Source: Ammonifex degensii KC4 (GTDB taxonomy: Bacteria > Bacillota > Desulfotomaculia > Desulfotomaculales > Ammonificaceae). From it: a stretch of 64,000 bases of DNA. A program made the translations under genes and the position numbers. The notes under the pieces were generated by a model that was given only the letters and a program-made list of their open reading frames with translations, was not told the DNA's origin and searched no databases. The stretch spans positions 987,501 through 1,051,500 of the forward strand of contig NC_013385.1 in assembly GCF_000024605.1 (NCBI RefSeq). The letters are read 5' to 3'. Shown here one piece after another: positions 17,592 through 25,404 of this stretch (positions within the stretch are counted from its first letter, which is position 1; each line of letters begins with the position of its first letter).

Positions 17592-17894
17592 GTGGACTGG
17601 GAAATTATCTTGCGCGAGGCGGAAGGGATGGCACGCTGCTTTAAGCAGAACGGCGTCGATCTCAACGAGGCGAAAAAAGTGCTGGACTACTACGTTTACA
17701 AACGCTTCGATGAGGAAGCCATGGCCTGTTATCTTCAAACCATGGCCTCCAACCCGCCTCTGCGAAGCAAAAAAACGCAAGGATATTATCAGAAGTTGCG
17801 CGATCTCTGGCTCAACTGGAACACCGGCTTGAAAGGGCGGGACAAGGCTCGTGCCTGGGGCTGGGCCATCCGCCTGGCCAAGGCGGGCGGCTAG
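17592..17894 (+). CDS. Small protein at the end of the type III-D operon, unknown
   Basis: 100-aa basic, helical protein from GTG 17592 behind GGGGGAGGTTAAG; the frame is open upstream but without a ribosome site. Sequence features: KQNGVDLNEAKKVLDYYV, four tryptophans in the last third (LWLNWN, ARAWGWAIRLAK). It is last in the operon and overlaps the opposite-strand kinase gene by 4 nt. It does not match a Cas family I know. A second small subunit, a crRNA or target-RNA binding accessory, or an antitoxin-like regulator are all possible. Confidence 0.7.
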   Translation: MDWEIILREAEGMARCFKQNGVDLNEAKKVLDYYVYKRFDEEAMACYLQTMASNPPLRSKKTQGYYQKLRDLWLNWNTGLKGRDKARAWGWAIRLAKAGG

Positions 17895-19006
17895 TCCCCA
17901 CAGGACTGGCTGCGCTCCGGTGGGCGGAAGGTTGCCCGCTGGAAGATGGGCTGGCCGTTTATGAGGGGGAAGCGGTAGGAGCCGAACTGGATTTCCGCAA
18001 TCTTTTCTCCAGCCGGAAGAGGGGAGAGGATGCTTATCTTTTCGCCTTCAAAGTCGAGCTCTTGCACTATCCCTAAAGCGCGTGCTTCTCCTCCCTTTAG
18101 CAAAGCCACCAGCAGACCCCGGAAGTAAAGGGGGCTTAGCTGGTGAAGATCTGCCTGTTCCGAACCCAAGCAGGTCTTGATCCACAGAAGCTCATCTTCG
18201 CTCAGTCTTTCTTCCACCACGAGAATGCCCTGCTCGGAGGAGCTTTCCGCCCACAGAATCTTTTTCCCCAAAGAAGAAGAGAGCTTTTCTCTTGCTTCTC
18301 TTTCCAGAGGCTGGCCTGCTCCCAGAATGCCCCGGGAAAAGGCCAGTTCTTTCAAAGGAAGCTCGTGTCTGGTACTTCCGGCAAAGTAAAGACGCCACTT
18401 TTCTTCCCGGCTGCGCGCCCGCTCCTCGAAGGTTTTGCGCTGCACTTCCGCCGCCACCCGCAGGCGGAAAACTCTGGCCCTTCTTTCCCAGACCCTCGCC
18501 AGGTCCTCAAGCTCCTTCCGACGCTGAAAGAAAACGATGACATCGGGTTCCAGAAGGTCGAGCTTATAAGCCTTGAGCGTCCTGCCCACTCTTCCGCGTA
18601 CCAGCCCGGTGGTGTCCACCACAATCCGGTCGGGATTCCTCTTTTTCCAGGCTTGTTCCACCATTTTCCTGGTACCCACCACGCAGGGGAGGAGGTGTCC
18701 TTGAGGGCTGATGGCACCCACGAAGTAGAAAGAGTCCATAGGGATATCGGAAAGCCTTTCCACCGGACTCTCCGGAAAGCCCAGGCTTATAACCGCCGGG
18801 GGCCCAATGCTTGCCTGCCCCACGTCGGCATCTACCACCGCGCAGGAAAGCCCCGCTTCTATAATCCGGTTCACCAGGTAGGAGGCGAATGTGGTCTTCC
18901 CGCTATCGATTCCTCCCACCAGTACAATTAAACGGCCACTCTCCAATATTCTCGGCGCTTTTTCCTGCCACTCTGCTGGGTAGCTTACCTCACCCATGCC
19001 AGGCAC
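17891..19006 (-). CDS. Clp1/Grc3-like polynucleotide 5'-kinase
   Basis: 371-aa P-loop kinase with Walker A GGIDSGKT (31-38), the Clp1/Grc3 signature DADVGQASIGPP (59-70) and DTTGLVRG near 150, followed by a C-terminal domain without recognised motifs. Relatives phosphorylate 5'-OH ends of RNA or DNA; bacterial members are little studied. Its stop codon overlaps that of the last type III-D gene, so the two operons converge without space for a terminator. It is last in a minus-strand operon after bioY and a DUF1284 gene. A role in repairing 5'-OH ends left by Cas6 or HEPN cleavage is possible but speculative. Confidence 0.82.
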   Translation of the reverse strand: MPGMGEVSYPAEWQEKAPRILESGRLIVLVGGIDSGKTTFASYLVNRIIEAGLSCAVVDADVGQASIGPPAVISLGFPESPVERLSDIPMDSFYFVGAISPQGHLLPCVVGTRKMVEQAWKKRNPDRIVVDTTGLVRGRVGRTLKAYKLDLLEPDVIVFFQRRKELEDLARVWERRARVFRLRVAAEVQRKTFEERARSREEKWRLYFAGSTRHELPLKELAFSRGILGAGQPLEREAREKLSSSLGKKILWAESSSEQGILVVEERLSEDELLWIKTCLGSEQADLHQLSPLYFRGLLVALLKGGEARALGIVQELDFEGEKISILSPLPAGEKIAEIQFGSYRFPLINGQPIFQRATFRPPERSQSCGD

Positions 19007-19031
19007 CCATACCTCCGCCGGGTCCTATCCT

Positions 19032-19424
19032 CTAATAGTCTTTGTTTTCTGAAGATCCAAGGCAAATCCTCTGCCACTCGCAACCCTGACAGAGCTCTCT
19101 CAGCCATCCCGACGACAAACGGCGAAACCTCCTTTTCACCTCCGGCCACTCTACCCGGTCACCCGACCGCAGGCCCAGTCCGGCCAAAGCGGATGCGTCT
19201 CTGGCTCTAACTTTTGCTTCGGCTTCCGGGCCGTTGGTGCACTTGCCTTCCCTAAGAAAAGGGCAGAGGGAGCAGACCTCATCTGCTCCCTCTGCTATTT
19301 CTACTTCTTCTCCCCTGGATAACCGGTACAGGATTTCTTCTAGGTTGCGCACGAATTCCCGGCTGTACCCTTCCCCCCGGAAAAACTGCAGGCAAATCAG
19401 GTGATGACCTCTTAAGCGCACCAT
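19032..19424 (-). CDS. DUF1284 cysteine-rich (probable Fe-S) protein
   Basis: 130-aa protein beginning VRLRGHHLICLQFFRG, the hallmark of DUF1284. Cysteine groups CSLCPFLREGKC and CQGCEWQRIC probably bind an iron-sulfur cluster. Function unknown; the family is common in anaerobic Firmicutes and methanogens. It lies 8 bp after bioY and 25 bp before the kinase gene in the same operon. Confidence 0.85.
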   Translation of the reverse strand: MVRLRGHHLICLQFFRGEGYSREFVRNLEEILYRLSRGEEVEIAEGADEVCSLCPFLREGKCTNGPEAEAKVRARDASALAGLGLRSGDRVEWPEVKRRFRRLSSGWLRELCQGCEWQRICLGSSENKDY

Positions 19425-19432
19425 GGTGTAGC

Positions 19433-20032
19433 TTATCTGGTGGGAAGGACGAGCCGCCCGAGGCTGGCGGCAAGGGCTATCTTCAGAAGGTCACCGGGCA
19501 CGAAGGGAAGGCTGCCTAAAAGTAAAAGCTTGGTTAAAGAATGGGTTCCGGTTACCGCTCCCAGCCAGAAGATCCCGAGGCCGTGTATGACCAGGAAGTT
19601 GGCCGCCAACAGGCCGGCTACGAGGCCGGGGAGCCGCCGGGCCCAGGTGAAGTGATCGCAAAGGTATCCCACCAGAAGGGCAGCCAGAATAAACCCTACG
19701 AGGTACCCGCCGGTAGGTCCGGCCAGAACGGCCCAGCCTCCTTTGGCTCCGGCAAACCAGGGAAGCCCCAGACCGCCGAAGAGAACGTAGAAGAGGGAGC
19801 TCAGGGTGCCGGCCCTGGTTCCCATCAGGATAGCTAGGAAGAGTACGGCGAAGGTTTGACCGGTGATAGGTACAGGGGTGAAGGGCAAGGGAATCCTTAT
19901 CTGCGCGGCAAGCCCGATGAAGGCAGCTCCAAAGAGGGCCAAGACGATCTGGGTGGAAAGTCCGGAGCTCCGGGTAAACTCAAAGATCCTCCCGCGAAAA
20001 ACTTCTACCCTCTCGGCGAGACTCAGAGCCAA
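19433..20032 (-). CDS. bioY: BioY biotin transporter S component
   Basis: 199-aa membrane protein with six likely helices and the BioY motifs IRIPLPFTPVPITGQTFAV and AGPTGGYLVGF. BioY binds biotin in the membrane and works alone or with the shared ECF A/A'/T module; no ECF genes are nearby. TTG start behind GGGAGGGGAAAG, under a good promoter. Biotin genes are absent from the window, so this points to biotin uptake. Confidence 0.93.
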   Translation of the reverse strand: MALSLAERVEVFRGRIFEFTRSSGLSTQIVLALFGAAFIGLAAQIRIPLPFTPVPITGQTFAVLFLAILMGTRAGTLSSLFYVLFGGLGLPWFAGAKGGWAVLAGPTGGYLVGFILAALLVGYLCDHFTWARRLPGLVAGLLAANFLVIHGLGIFWLGAVTGTHSLTKLLLLGSLPFVPGDLLKIALAASLGRLVLPTR

Positions 20033-20066
20033 GCTTTCCCCTCCCTTAGAATTTTTTGTCTAGAAG

Positions 20067-20095
20067 AGTATAGCAGTTCAGAGCGCCATCGTCAA
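20067..20095 (-). promoter_or_regulatory. Promoter of the bioY operon
   Basis: On the minus strand TTGACG (20090-20095), 17-nt spacer, TATACT (20067-20072). It is 35 bp upstream of the TTG start and separates bioY from the upstream permease gene. No BirA-type palindrome was recognised. Confidence 0.7.
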
Positions 20096-20115
20096 CTATC
20101 TGAACAACGCTAGGT

Positions 20116-21291
20116 TCACATTTCCAGCGTGTCTTCCGTTTCAGCTCCGAAGTACTTGCGCTTGACCACTACGAGCGCCGTCCCGAAGCAGAAGAGAGTC
20201 ATCAGAGTAAGAATCCCCAGGTCCTTGGCTATGTCTGTGAGTCCGGCGTTCATCAAGAAGATTTTACGCACGTTTTCGGCGTAATAGGTCAGGGGCATGA
20301 GGTGGCCCAGTATCTTGGCTGGGAGGGGCATGGCCATGAAAGGCCAGGTAAAGCCAGAAAAGAGGAAGGAGGGGACAGCAAAGAGCATGGCTATTTGGGT
20401 GGCCTCCAGTTCGTTGCGGCAGAGGGCCGAGACCATGACACCGAAGCTTAAGATACAGGCCAGGAAGCAGGCGGTAAGCAGAAGAAGGAGGGGATAGCTT
20501 CCCCGGAAGGGAATTCGGAAAAGGAACACAGCTTCGGCAAACAAGAGGTTCAGGGTCACAAGGTTGAAGACGAAGTAGGGGAGGATCTTGCCCAAGGTTA
20601 TGGCAAAGACGCTGGAGCAGTGGGCCTTGAGCTCGGCCAGGGTACCAAGTTCCTTTTCTCGCACAATGGCAATTGCCACGTAGAGCAGGGCCACCTGCTG
20701 GGTGATGGTGGCTATAAGCCCCAGGAGCAGGAAGTTGGAGTAGTTGAGGGTGGGGTTGTACCAGACGCGCACCTGGAAAGATATGGGCTGGGCCAGACGC
20801 AAGGCCATTTCGGGCAACATCCCGCCTTTTTCTAAATAGCGGACCAGGGTAGCGCCTGATAAAGTCTGCACGATTTCGCTGGCGGCCGTGAGGGATGTGT
20901 TGGCTATAATCAGGTTGGTGCCGTTGGTTATCAGTGTTACTTTGCTGCCTTTGCCCGTCTTTACTTCCTTGGAAAAGTTGGGTGGAATAAAGAGGGCGAC
21001 CATGATCTTGCCTTCGTGCATAGCCTGCTCCAGCTCTTTCTGGTCGGTAAAACTCATAACGTGCCGGAAGCGATCGGAGTCTTGAAAGGCACGGATTACG
21101 GCCCGGCTTAGAGAGGAGTTGTCCAGGTCCAGCACTCCTAGAGGAATTTGGTTTACCGTATTCTCGTAGTAGAGGATTCCGAAGAGAGTGCAGTAGAGAA
21201 GGGGTACCCCCAGAAGTATCCCCAACAGGCGGCGATTCCGGAAAATGTAGCGCCATTCCCTCTTCCAGACGTAGGCTATCTGCTTGAACAT
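20116..21291 (-). CDS. ABC-2 type transporter permease (YhhJ/YbhS-like)
   Basis: 391-aa membrane protein with one N-terminal helix, a large outside domain (residues 45-170) and five C-terminal helices, the layout of ABC-2 exporters of the YhhJ/YbhS/YbhR group. FSGFTWPFMAMPLPAKIL and LMPLTYYAENVRKIF are typical of the C-terminal ABC-2 part. These systems need an ATPase and usually two permeases plus an HlyD-like adaptor. Here only the adaptor and one permease are present, so the ATPase must be elsewhere or lost. Last gene of the TetR-controlled operon, 15 bp after hlyD. Confidence 0.88.
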   Translation of the reverse strand: MFKQIAYVWKREWRYIFRNRRLLGILLGVPLLYCTLFGILYYENTVNQIPLGVLDLDNSSLSRAVIRAFQDSDRFRHVMSFTDQKELEQAMHEGKIMVALFIPPNFSKEVKTGKGSKVTLITNGTNLIIANTSLTAASEIVQTLSGATLVRYLEKGGMLPEMALRLAQPISFQVRVWYNPTLNYSNFLLLGLIATITQQVALLYVAIAIVREKELGTLAELKAHCSSVFAITLGKILPYFVFNLVTLNLLFAEAVFLFRIPFRGSYPLLLLLTACFLACILSFGVMVSALCRNELEATQIAMLFAVPSFLFSGFTWPFMAMPLPAKILGHLMPLTYYAENVRKIFLMNAGLTDIAKDLGILTLMTLFCFGTALVVVKRKYFGAETEDTLEM

Positions 21292-21306
21292 GGCCCGGTC
21301 CCCTCT

Positions 21307-22459
21307 TTAAGGAAGGTGCAAGATGACGGTCATGCCCGCCCGCAGCTCGGGGTTGTCCAGCCGCACCTTTACGTTGTAGGCTACCAACTCCTTTTCTCCC
21401 CGCTCGTGGGTGGGACGCCGGGCAGCATAGTCTGGCTTGCGGTTGATAGACTCTACCTTACCGGTGAAGGTTTTCCCCGGCAGGTCAGGAGAGGAAATTT
21501 TTACTTCCTGTCCTTCTTTAAACTTGCTTACGAGCTTTTCGTTGACCTTAAAGTCGGCCCAGTTGCGGGAAGGCTGCTGTATAGTGACGATGAGGGCGCC
21601 GGTGGCCACCAGTTCTCCCTTCTGGACGTACTTGGTCACCACTATCCCGTCGCAGGGGGGCCTTGATGATGGTGTCCTCCAGGCTGTGCTTCACTTCGGC
21701 CAGGGCGGCTTCTGCCTGCTGGCGCTTGGCTTCGGCGGCCGCCAGGTCACTTTGTGCCAGTAGGGTCTGCATCCTTCCTGCCTCGGCCTTCAAGAGGGCT
21801 GCCTGAGCCTGGCTTACCGCTGCTCTGGCCGCACGCACGTCTTCTTCCTGCGCCACTCCTTTAAGAAACTCCAATCCCTCTTCAGCCTGGCGTACCTGCT
21901 GCCGGGCTGCTTCGTACTTGGCCTTCACTTCGTCCAGGGCCTGTTGCGGCACGGCCCCGGCGCTGTAAAGCTGCTGGTAACGCTGAAAGGTTTTCTCGGC
22001 CGGTGAAAGCTGAGCTTTAGCTTCTTCCAGCTTGGCCTGGGCCTGCTCTATCTGCGTTTGGGTTCCCTTGCTTACCTTGTTGTACTCAGCTAAGGCCCGG
22101 TCGAGTGCCGCCTGAGCGGCCTGATAATCGGCGTCGCTCAATTTTTGCTGAAGCAAGAGAGCGTCCTGGGCCTTCTGGCACTGAGCCTGGGCAACAGAGA
22201 GTTGGGCTTCGGCCTGCCGCTTCTTGTCCTCCAGTTCCTTAGCCTCTATCACTGCTATGACCTGACCTTTCTTGACCGTATCTCCTTCTTCTACTTTGAG
22301 TTCTACTACCCGGCCTGGGATCTTGGCGGCTACGTCTACTTCTTGGGCTTCTACCATGCCGGAAAGTTCGGCACTGGGGTTGTTAGAGCGGCAGCCGGAG
22401 GCCAGAAGCAAAAGGCTTAAGACGAGAGCCGTCCAGAGGCCAAACCTCCTGGAGATCAT
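21307..22459 (-). pseudogene. HlyD/YbhG-like membrane fusion protein, frameshifted
   Basis: Lipoprotein-type adaptor: LLLLASGC lipobox at the N-terminus, biotinyl-lipoyl half (GRVVELKVEEGDTVKKGQ), long coiled-coil hairpin (residues 75-250), then the second lipoyl and beta-barrel half. The reading frame breaks at a run of six C on the coding strand (plus-strand 21655-21660). The first frame ends in junk after DTIIKAP. Removing one C gives DTIIKAPCDGIVVTK and joins the second half, which runs to 21307. Without slippage the protein is truncated. Sequencing error, true mutation or slippage-based switching cannot be told apart here. It overlaps tetR by 4 nt. Confidence 0.88.
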
Positions 22460-23100
22460 GCATTTGCTCCCCCTTCCGGATGCGGAGTGACGTACTGGCG
22501 AAACAGGCGGAGAATGTGGTCAAGGCGCCTTTTTAGGTTTTCGGGGCTATGCGGGTCGCCGTGCCACAGGATGGCCAGCATGCTTTTGTGGGTGAAGTAG
22601 GCGATACAAAGGGTGTGAAGGGTGATGAGGAGCTGGTCCACGTCTATGTCCTGGCGGAAGTAGCCTTCTTTCATCCCTCTTTCCAGGATGGAGCGCAGGG
22701 AACTTAAGCCCCTTTCCCATATGGGCGGCAGTATCTGACGGGCATAATTTCCTCCTTCCAGCATCTCCCAGGTTACCAGCCGGGCGTAGCGGGGATGCTC
22801 GGCCAGGAAAAGGAAGTAGCGGGTAATGACCTGTTCTGCCTGCTCGGGTGGGGTGGAGTTTTCCTCCAAGGCTTGGTGGGTAAGCTTCAGGGCCCGGGCA
22901 AAGTTGTTTTCCAAGACGCTGAGGTAAAGCTTTTCCTTGTCTCCGAAGTAGTGGTAGAGCATGCGCTTGTTTATGCGGGCGCGGGCAGCTATCTCGTCCA
23001 CCCGGGCTCCGGCAAAGCCCTTGGCGGCAAAGACCTCTTCGGCCGCCTCCAGAATCCGGGTCTTAGCGGGTTGTTCCAGAAAATCGGTTTTGGCGGACAT
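22456..23100 (-). CDS. TetR-family repressor of the efflux operon
   Basis: 214-aa regulator: N-terminal HTH (ILEAAEEVFAAKGFAGARVDE to INKRMLYHYFGDKEKLY, residues 17-60) and a ligand-binding C-terminal domain with a TetR_C-like LFRQYV end. First gene of the operon tetR-hlyD-permease, with a perfect 20-bp palindrome 13 bp before its start codon. It most likely represses itself and the exporter until a toxic compound binds. Confidence 0.93.
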   Translation of the reverse strand: MSAKTDFLEQPAKTRILEAAEEVFAAKGFAGARVDEIAARARINKRMLYHYFGDKEKLYLSVLENNFARALKLTHQALEENSTPPEQAEQVITRYFLFLAEHPRYARLVTWEMLEGGNYARQILPPIWERGLSSLRSILERGMKEGYFRQDIDVDQLLITLHTLCIAYFTHKSMLAILWHGDPHSPENLKRRLDHILRLFRQYVTPHPEGGANA

Positions 23101-23112
23101 TTTTGCCTCCTG

Positions 23113-23132
23113 GTAACTAACCGGTTAGTTAC
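23113..23132. promoter_or_regulatory. TetR operator palindrome
   Basis: GTAACTAACCGGTTAGTTAC is a perfect 20-bp palindrome just upstream of tetR and downstream of its -10, a classic TetR-family operator position. The core AACTAACCGGTTAGTT resembles operators of other TetR/AcrR regulators. Confidence 0.85.
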
Positions 23133-23133
23133 T

Positions 23134-23155
23134 TGCTACCAGATAGATGGTAGCA
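23134..23155. repeat. Inverted repeat over the tetR -10
   Basis: TGCTACCA (23134-23141), 6-nt loop, TGGTAGCA (23148-23155). It overlaps the minus-strand -10 hexamer and lies 1 bp from the operator palindrome, so it may be a second regulator site. Confidence 0.55.
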
Positions 23156-23175
23156 CGACTTCTGGGGGGTGTCAA
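23147..23175 (-). promoter_or_regulatory. Promoter of tetR-hlyD-permease
   Basis: Minus strand TTGACA (23170-23175), 17-nt spacer, TACCAT (23147-23152). The operator lies between this -10 and the start codon. Confidence 0.75.
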
Positions 23176-23181
23176 TTCCTC

Positions 23182-23210
23182 TTGACAGAGGGTGGGACTT
23201 TAGTTAACAT
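23182..23210 (+). promoter_or_regulatory. Divergent promoter of a small transcription unit
   Basis: TTGACA (23182-23187), 17-nt spacer, TAACAT (23205-23210) on the plus strand, back to back with the tetR promoter. It would read into the 45-codon frame at 23303. Confidence 0.55.
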
Positions 23211-23228
23211 AATATTCCGGAAGGAGCG

Positions 23229-23260
23229 AAAGGCGCGTTGCCGGTAGCCCCTCTACCGGA
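23229..23260 (+). other. Possible structured 5' region of the small transcript
   Basis: The stretch between the promoter and the small frame contains the perfect stem CCGGTAG-CCCCT-CTACCGG (about 23240-23260), preceded by GAGCGAAAGG. It could be a folded leader. I could not match it to a known riboswitch class. Confidence 0.35.
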
Positions 23261-23302
23261 TTACCTGAGCAAGCAGAATGAAAACTCTCGGGAAGGGGGG
23301 TG

Positions 23303-23440
23303 ATGTCCATGGCCATCCGGAGGAGCTTGCTAACCTTCCTTGGGGAAGCGGTTAGGGGCTTGTCCGGGGGGTTCATAGGAAGCATCACCACCCTAGACCG
23401 GCTCGAGACGAGGCAGGTGGACGAATTCCCGCAACGGTAG
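23303..23440 (+). CDS. Putative 45-aa basic small protein
   Basis: ATG 23303 follows GGAAGGGGGGTG and the frame runs 45 codons to TAG. The peptide starts MSMAIRRSLLTFLGEAVRG, has a short hydrophobic glycine stretch (GLSGGFIGS) and a polar tail (LETRQVDEFPQR). It has its own promoter upstream and an intrinsic terminator downstream. Family unknown. The good ribosome site and self-contained unit favour a real gene or a regulatory RNA with a leader peptide. Confidence 0.45.
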   Translation: MSMAIRRSLLTFLGEAVRGLSGGFIGSITTLDRLETRQVDEFPQR

Positions 23441-23545
23441 CTGGACCGGACAGGTCCCTGCCGCTGACCACCTGTCTGATCTCGACGTGGGAGTTGGTTG
23501 AGCGGGTATCTCGGAAAGGACGTGATAAATTGTAGCCGTCTCTTA

Positions 23546-23571
23546 GGGGCGCCGGCGGGCGCCTTAATTTT
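23546..23571 (+). terminator. Intrinsic terminator
   Basis: Stem GGGGCGCC / GGCGCCTT (23546-23565, 4-nt loop, two G-U pairs) followed by AATTTTTT. Ends the small transcription unit and is followed within 10 bp by the dsrE-like promoter. Confidence 0.7.
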
Positions 23572-23576
23572 TTGGC

Positions 23577-23607
23577 TTGACACGGGGCGGGCGGGGTATG
23601 CTAAAAT
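23577..23607 (+). promoter_or_regulatory. Promoter of the DsrE-like gene
   Basis: TTGACA (23577-23582) and TAAAAT (23602-23607), spacer 19. The long spacer is offset by an extended -10 (TGC before TAAAAT). Confidence 0.6.
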
Positions 23608-23648
23608 CTGAATAGGGTATAGGGTATATTGCCAGAAGGAGTGACAGC

Positions 23649-24104
23649 ATGGCTGAAAGGACGAACGATAAGAAGAAGGCTACCTTCATCTGCGCCCGCA
23701 ATACACTGGAAGGAGTTTATCCTCCCCTCATCTTGGCCTTGCAGGCGGTGAGGGCAGGGGTAGATACCTCTGTCTTCTTCACCTTCGACGGAATCAATGC
23801 CGTGCGCAAAGAGGGCATAAAGAAGGCCAAGTATTTCCCGCCCGGTATCTTGGGAGTAATCCCGGGCATTCCCGCCCTGGCCACCAAGATGATGATCAAA
23901 ATGGCGGAGGAGAGGGCTGGCATTCCTCGCCCGGAGGATCTCTTGGAGATGTGCCAGCTGGAAGGAGTTAAGCTTTATGCCTGTAAGATGACGGTGGATA
24001 TGATGGGACTTAAAAAAGAGGACTTCATCCCGGGGGTGGAGATAATCGACGCTCCCGGCTACATGAAGCTTGCTCTGGCCTCCGACATTAACATTTTCGT
24101 TTAA
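23649..24104 (+). CDS. DsrE/DsrF-like peroxiredoxin-family protein
   Basis: 151-aa soluble protein of the DsrE/DsrF/DrsH superfamily: alpha/beta core with FICARNTLEGVYPPLILALQA at the N-terminus, MCQLEGVKLYACKMTVDMMG (candidate reactive cysteines C99 and C109 region) and a hydrophobic C-terminal strand. Relatives shuttle sulfur as persulfide in sulfur-metabolising microbes. Monocistronic, between its own promoter and a strong terminator. The exact substrate cannot be inferred. Confidence 0.82.
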   Translation: MAERTNDKKKATFICARNTLEGVYPPLILALQAVRAGVDTSVFFTFDGINAVRKEGIKKAKYFPPGILGVIPGIPALATKMMIKMAEERAGIPRPEDLLEMCQLEGVKLYACKMTVDMMGLKKEDFIPGVEIIDAPGYMKLALASDINIFV

Positions 24105-24133
24105 GCGAAGATAGCGCAAAAAGGACAAGCCTT

Positions 24134-24165
24134 AAGGGGGCTCGGCTGCCCCCTTTTCTTTTTTT
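24134..24165 (+). terminator. Intrinsic terminator after the DsrE-like gene
   Basis: AAGGGGGC (24134-24141), loop TCGGCT, GCCCCCTT (24148-24155), then TTCTTTTTTT. Confidence 0.92.
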
Positions 24166-24215
24166 GCAAGCATATGTTATCTTGGAAGTGTAAAAAGGTA
24201 GGCAGGTGATGCCCC

Positions 24216-25025
24216 ATGCAGGGTCTATCGGCCAAAGACCTTGATTTCGTGCTCCGGACGGTGGTGGATAAGCGCGACGACTACGGGTACTTGCAAGAGC
24301 TCCTGCACGACAAACCCGACCTGGTGGATCTTCTGCTGGAAGATCCTAAGCTCTTTCGGCGCATCATAAGCGAGGAGGATGTGCTGCTCAAAATTTCTCC
24401 CTACCTTTTCTTCGAGGTCTTGCTGCGCCAGGCGCGGAAGGAGCTTAGCCACCGCCGGTACACGGTGGAGAGGGTGGGTATTTACCGCCAGGTTCCGGTG
24501 CTTGACGGCACGCGGGTGGGGGAGCTTTTGGGACGCGAAGACATACGGGGTTACCTTGCCAACCTGCTGGCTTCTTTCACCAAGACCAACACTGCCGTCT
24601 TCTACTTCAAAGTGGGTAGCCGTCTTTACAAGCGGCGCTATTCCGATCTTGACGTGGATGATCTTTTGAGGCTGGTGCGTTTAGTCGAGGAGCCCTACCG
24701 CTACCCCCTTTACCGGCGGATAGGGGAGGTTTGCCTCTTTCTTTCCGCTGTTTTTCCTGATTATATTGAGGAGAAGGTCAAGGAACATTTTATGCGGGCT
24801 ACCAAGGTGGAGGAGCTTTTCCGTTGCCCGTGGGGAGTAGAAGAATATACTACCGAGGGAGAAAGGTACTATCGCCTGGCGGCTTCCTTGCGGGAGAAGT
24901 CCGATCCCGAGGAAGCAGCTTTACTGCGGACGGTAGCGGATAATTTCCTGCTCTTGCGCAAGTCGCTGAACCACATAGCGGAAAATTATCTTTGCTTTCG
25001 CAAGGCCTTTTCTCTGGGAAGCTAG
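24216..25025 (+). CDS. Conserved hypothetical protein, helical
   Basis: 269-aa soluble, charged, mostly helical protein. It starts at ATG 24216 about 10 nt after AGGCAGGTG. Features: KRDDYGYLQELLHDKPDLVDLL near the N-terminus, KRRYSDLDVDDLLRLVRLVEEP in the middle, no cysteine cluster, no membrane helix and no catalytic motif I recognise. First of three genes that run close together (next start 25 bp on). Function unknown. Confidence 0.75.
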   Translation: MQGLSAKDLDFVLRTVVDKRDDYGYLQELLHDKPDLVDLLLEDPKLFRRIISEEDVLLKISPYLFFEVLLRQARKELSHRRYTVERVGIYRQVPVLDGTRVGELLGREDIRGYLANLLASFTKTNTAVFYFKVGSRLYKRRYSDLDVDDLLRLVRLVEEPYRYPLYRRIGEVCLFLSAVFPDYIEEKVKEHFMRATKVEELFRCPWGVEEYTTEGERYYRLAASLREKSDPEEAALLRTVADNFLLLRKSLNHIAENYLCFRKAFSLGS

Positions 25026-25050
25026 GCGCGGGGGTGCAAGGTTTAAAGCG

Positions 25051-25404
25051 GTGGAGGCTCTGGTTTTCGCTTACGGTTTCTTCATGCAGAACCGGAGTAA
25101 CCACGGCGCTTTGCGGGGGTCACGCTTCCTGGGGCGGGGAAAGGTTAAAGGTTTGGGCCTTTGGGCGGTTACTCCACGGCTGGTAGGAGCGGTGCGGGAG
25201 CCGGAGGGGGAACTCTACGGCGAAGTTTACGCCGTTGACCGATTGACCCTTGATTTTCTCGACCGCGTGCAAGGAAACGGAAAGCTTTTCCGGCGAGAAC
25301 TCTTCCCGGTAGAGATGGAGAACGGAGAGGAACTCCAGGCGTGGGTCTACCTCTGGCTGCACCGGCGCGACACCTGCAAGACCACGGGAGAGGGAAGCAC
25401 TTGA
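25051..25404 (+). CDS. Gamma-glutamylcyclotransferase-like (AIG2/GGCT) protein
   Basis: 117-aa protein with the GGCT-like fold signature at the N-terminus (LVFAYGFFMQNRSNHGAL, where the family has VYGTL). GELYGEVYAVDRLTLDFLDRVQG is the second conserved block, with the typical LD..EG region read here as LDRVQG. Members open or cyclise gamma-glutamyl amines. The glutamate usually placed after LD.L is not obvious, so activity is uncertain. Its stop overlaps the ATG of the next gene by 1 nt, and that neighbour is a 5-oxoprolinase/hydantoinase relative. A link to pyroglutamate or gamma-glutamyl metabolism is therefore plausible. Confidence 0.75.
   Translation: MEALVFAYGFFMQNRSNHGALRGSRFLGRGKVKGLGLWAVTPRLVGAVREPEGELYGEVYAVDRLTLDFLDRVQGNGKLFRRELFPVEMENGEELQAWVYLWLHRRDTCKTTGEGST

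Noticed and set aside
20264-21256. 330-codon frame overlapping the ABC-2 permease
   Set aside because: Same strand but shifted frame with low-complexity Pro/Arg composition; the permease frame has clear membrane helices.
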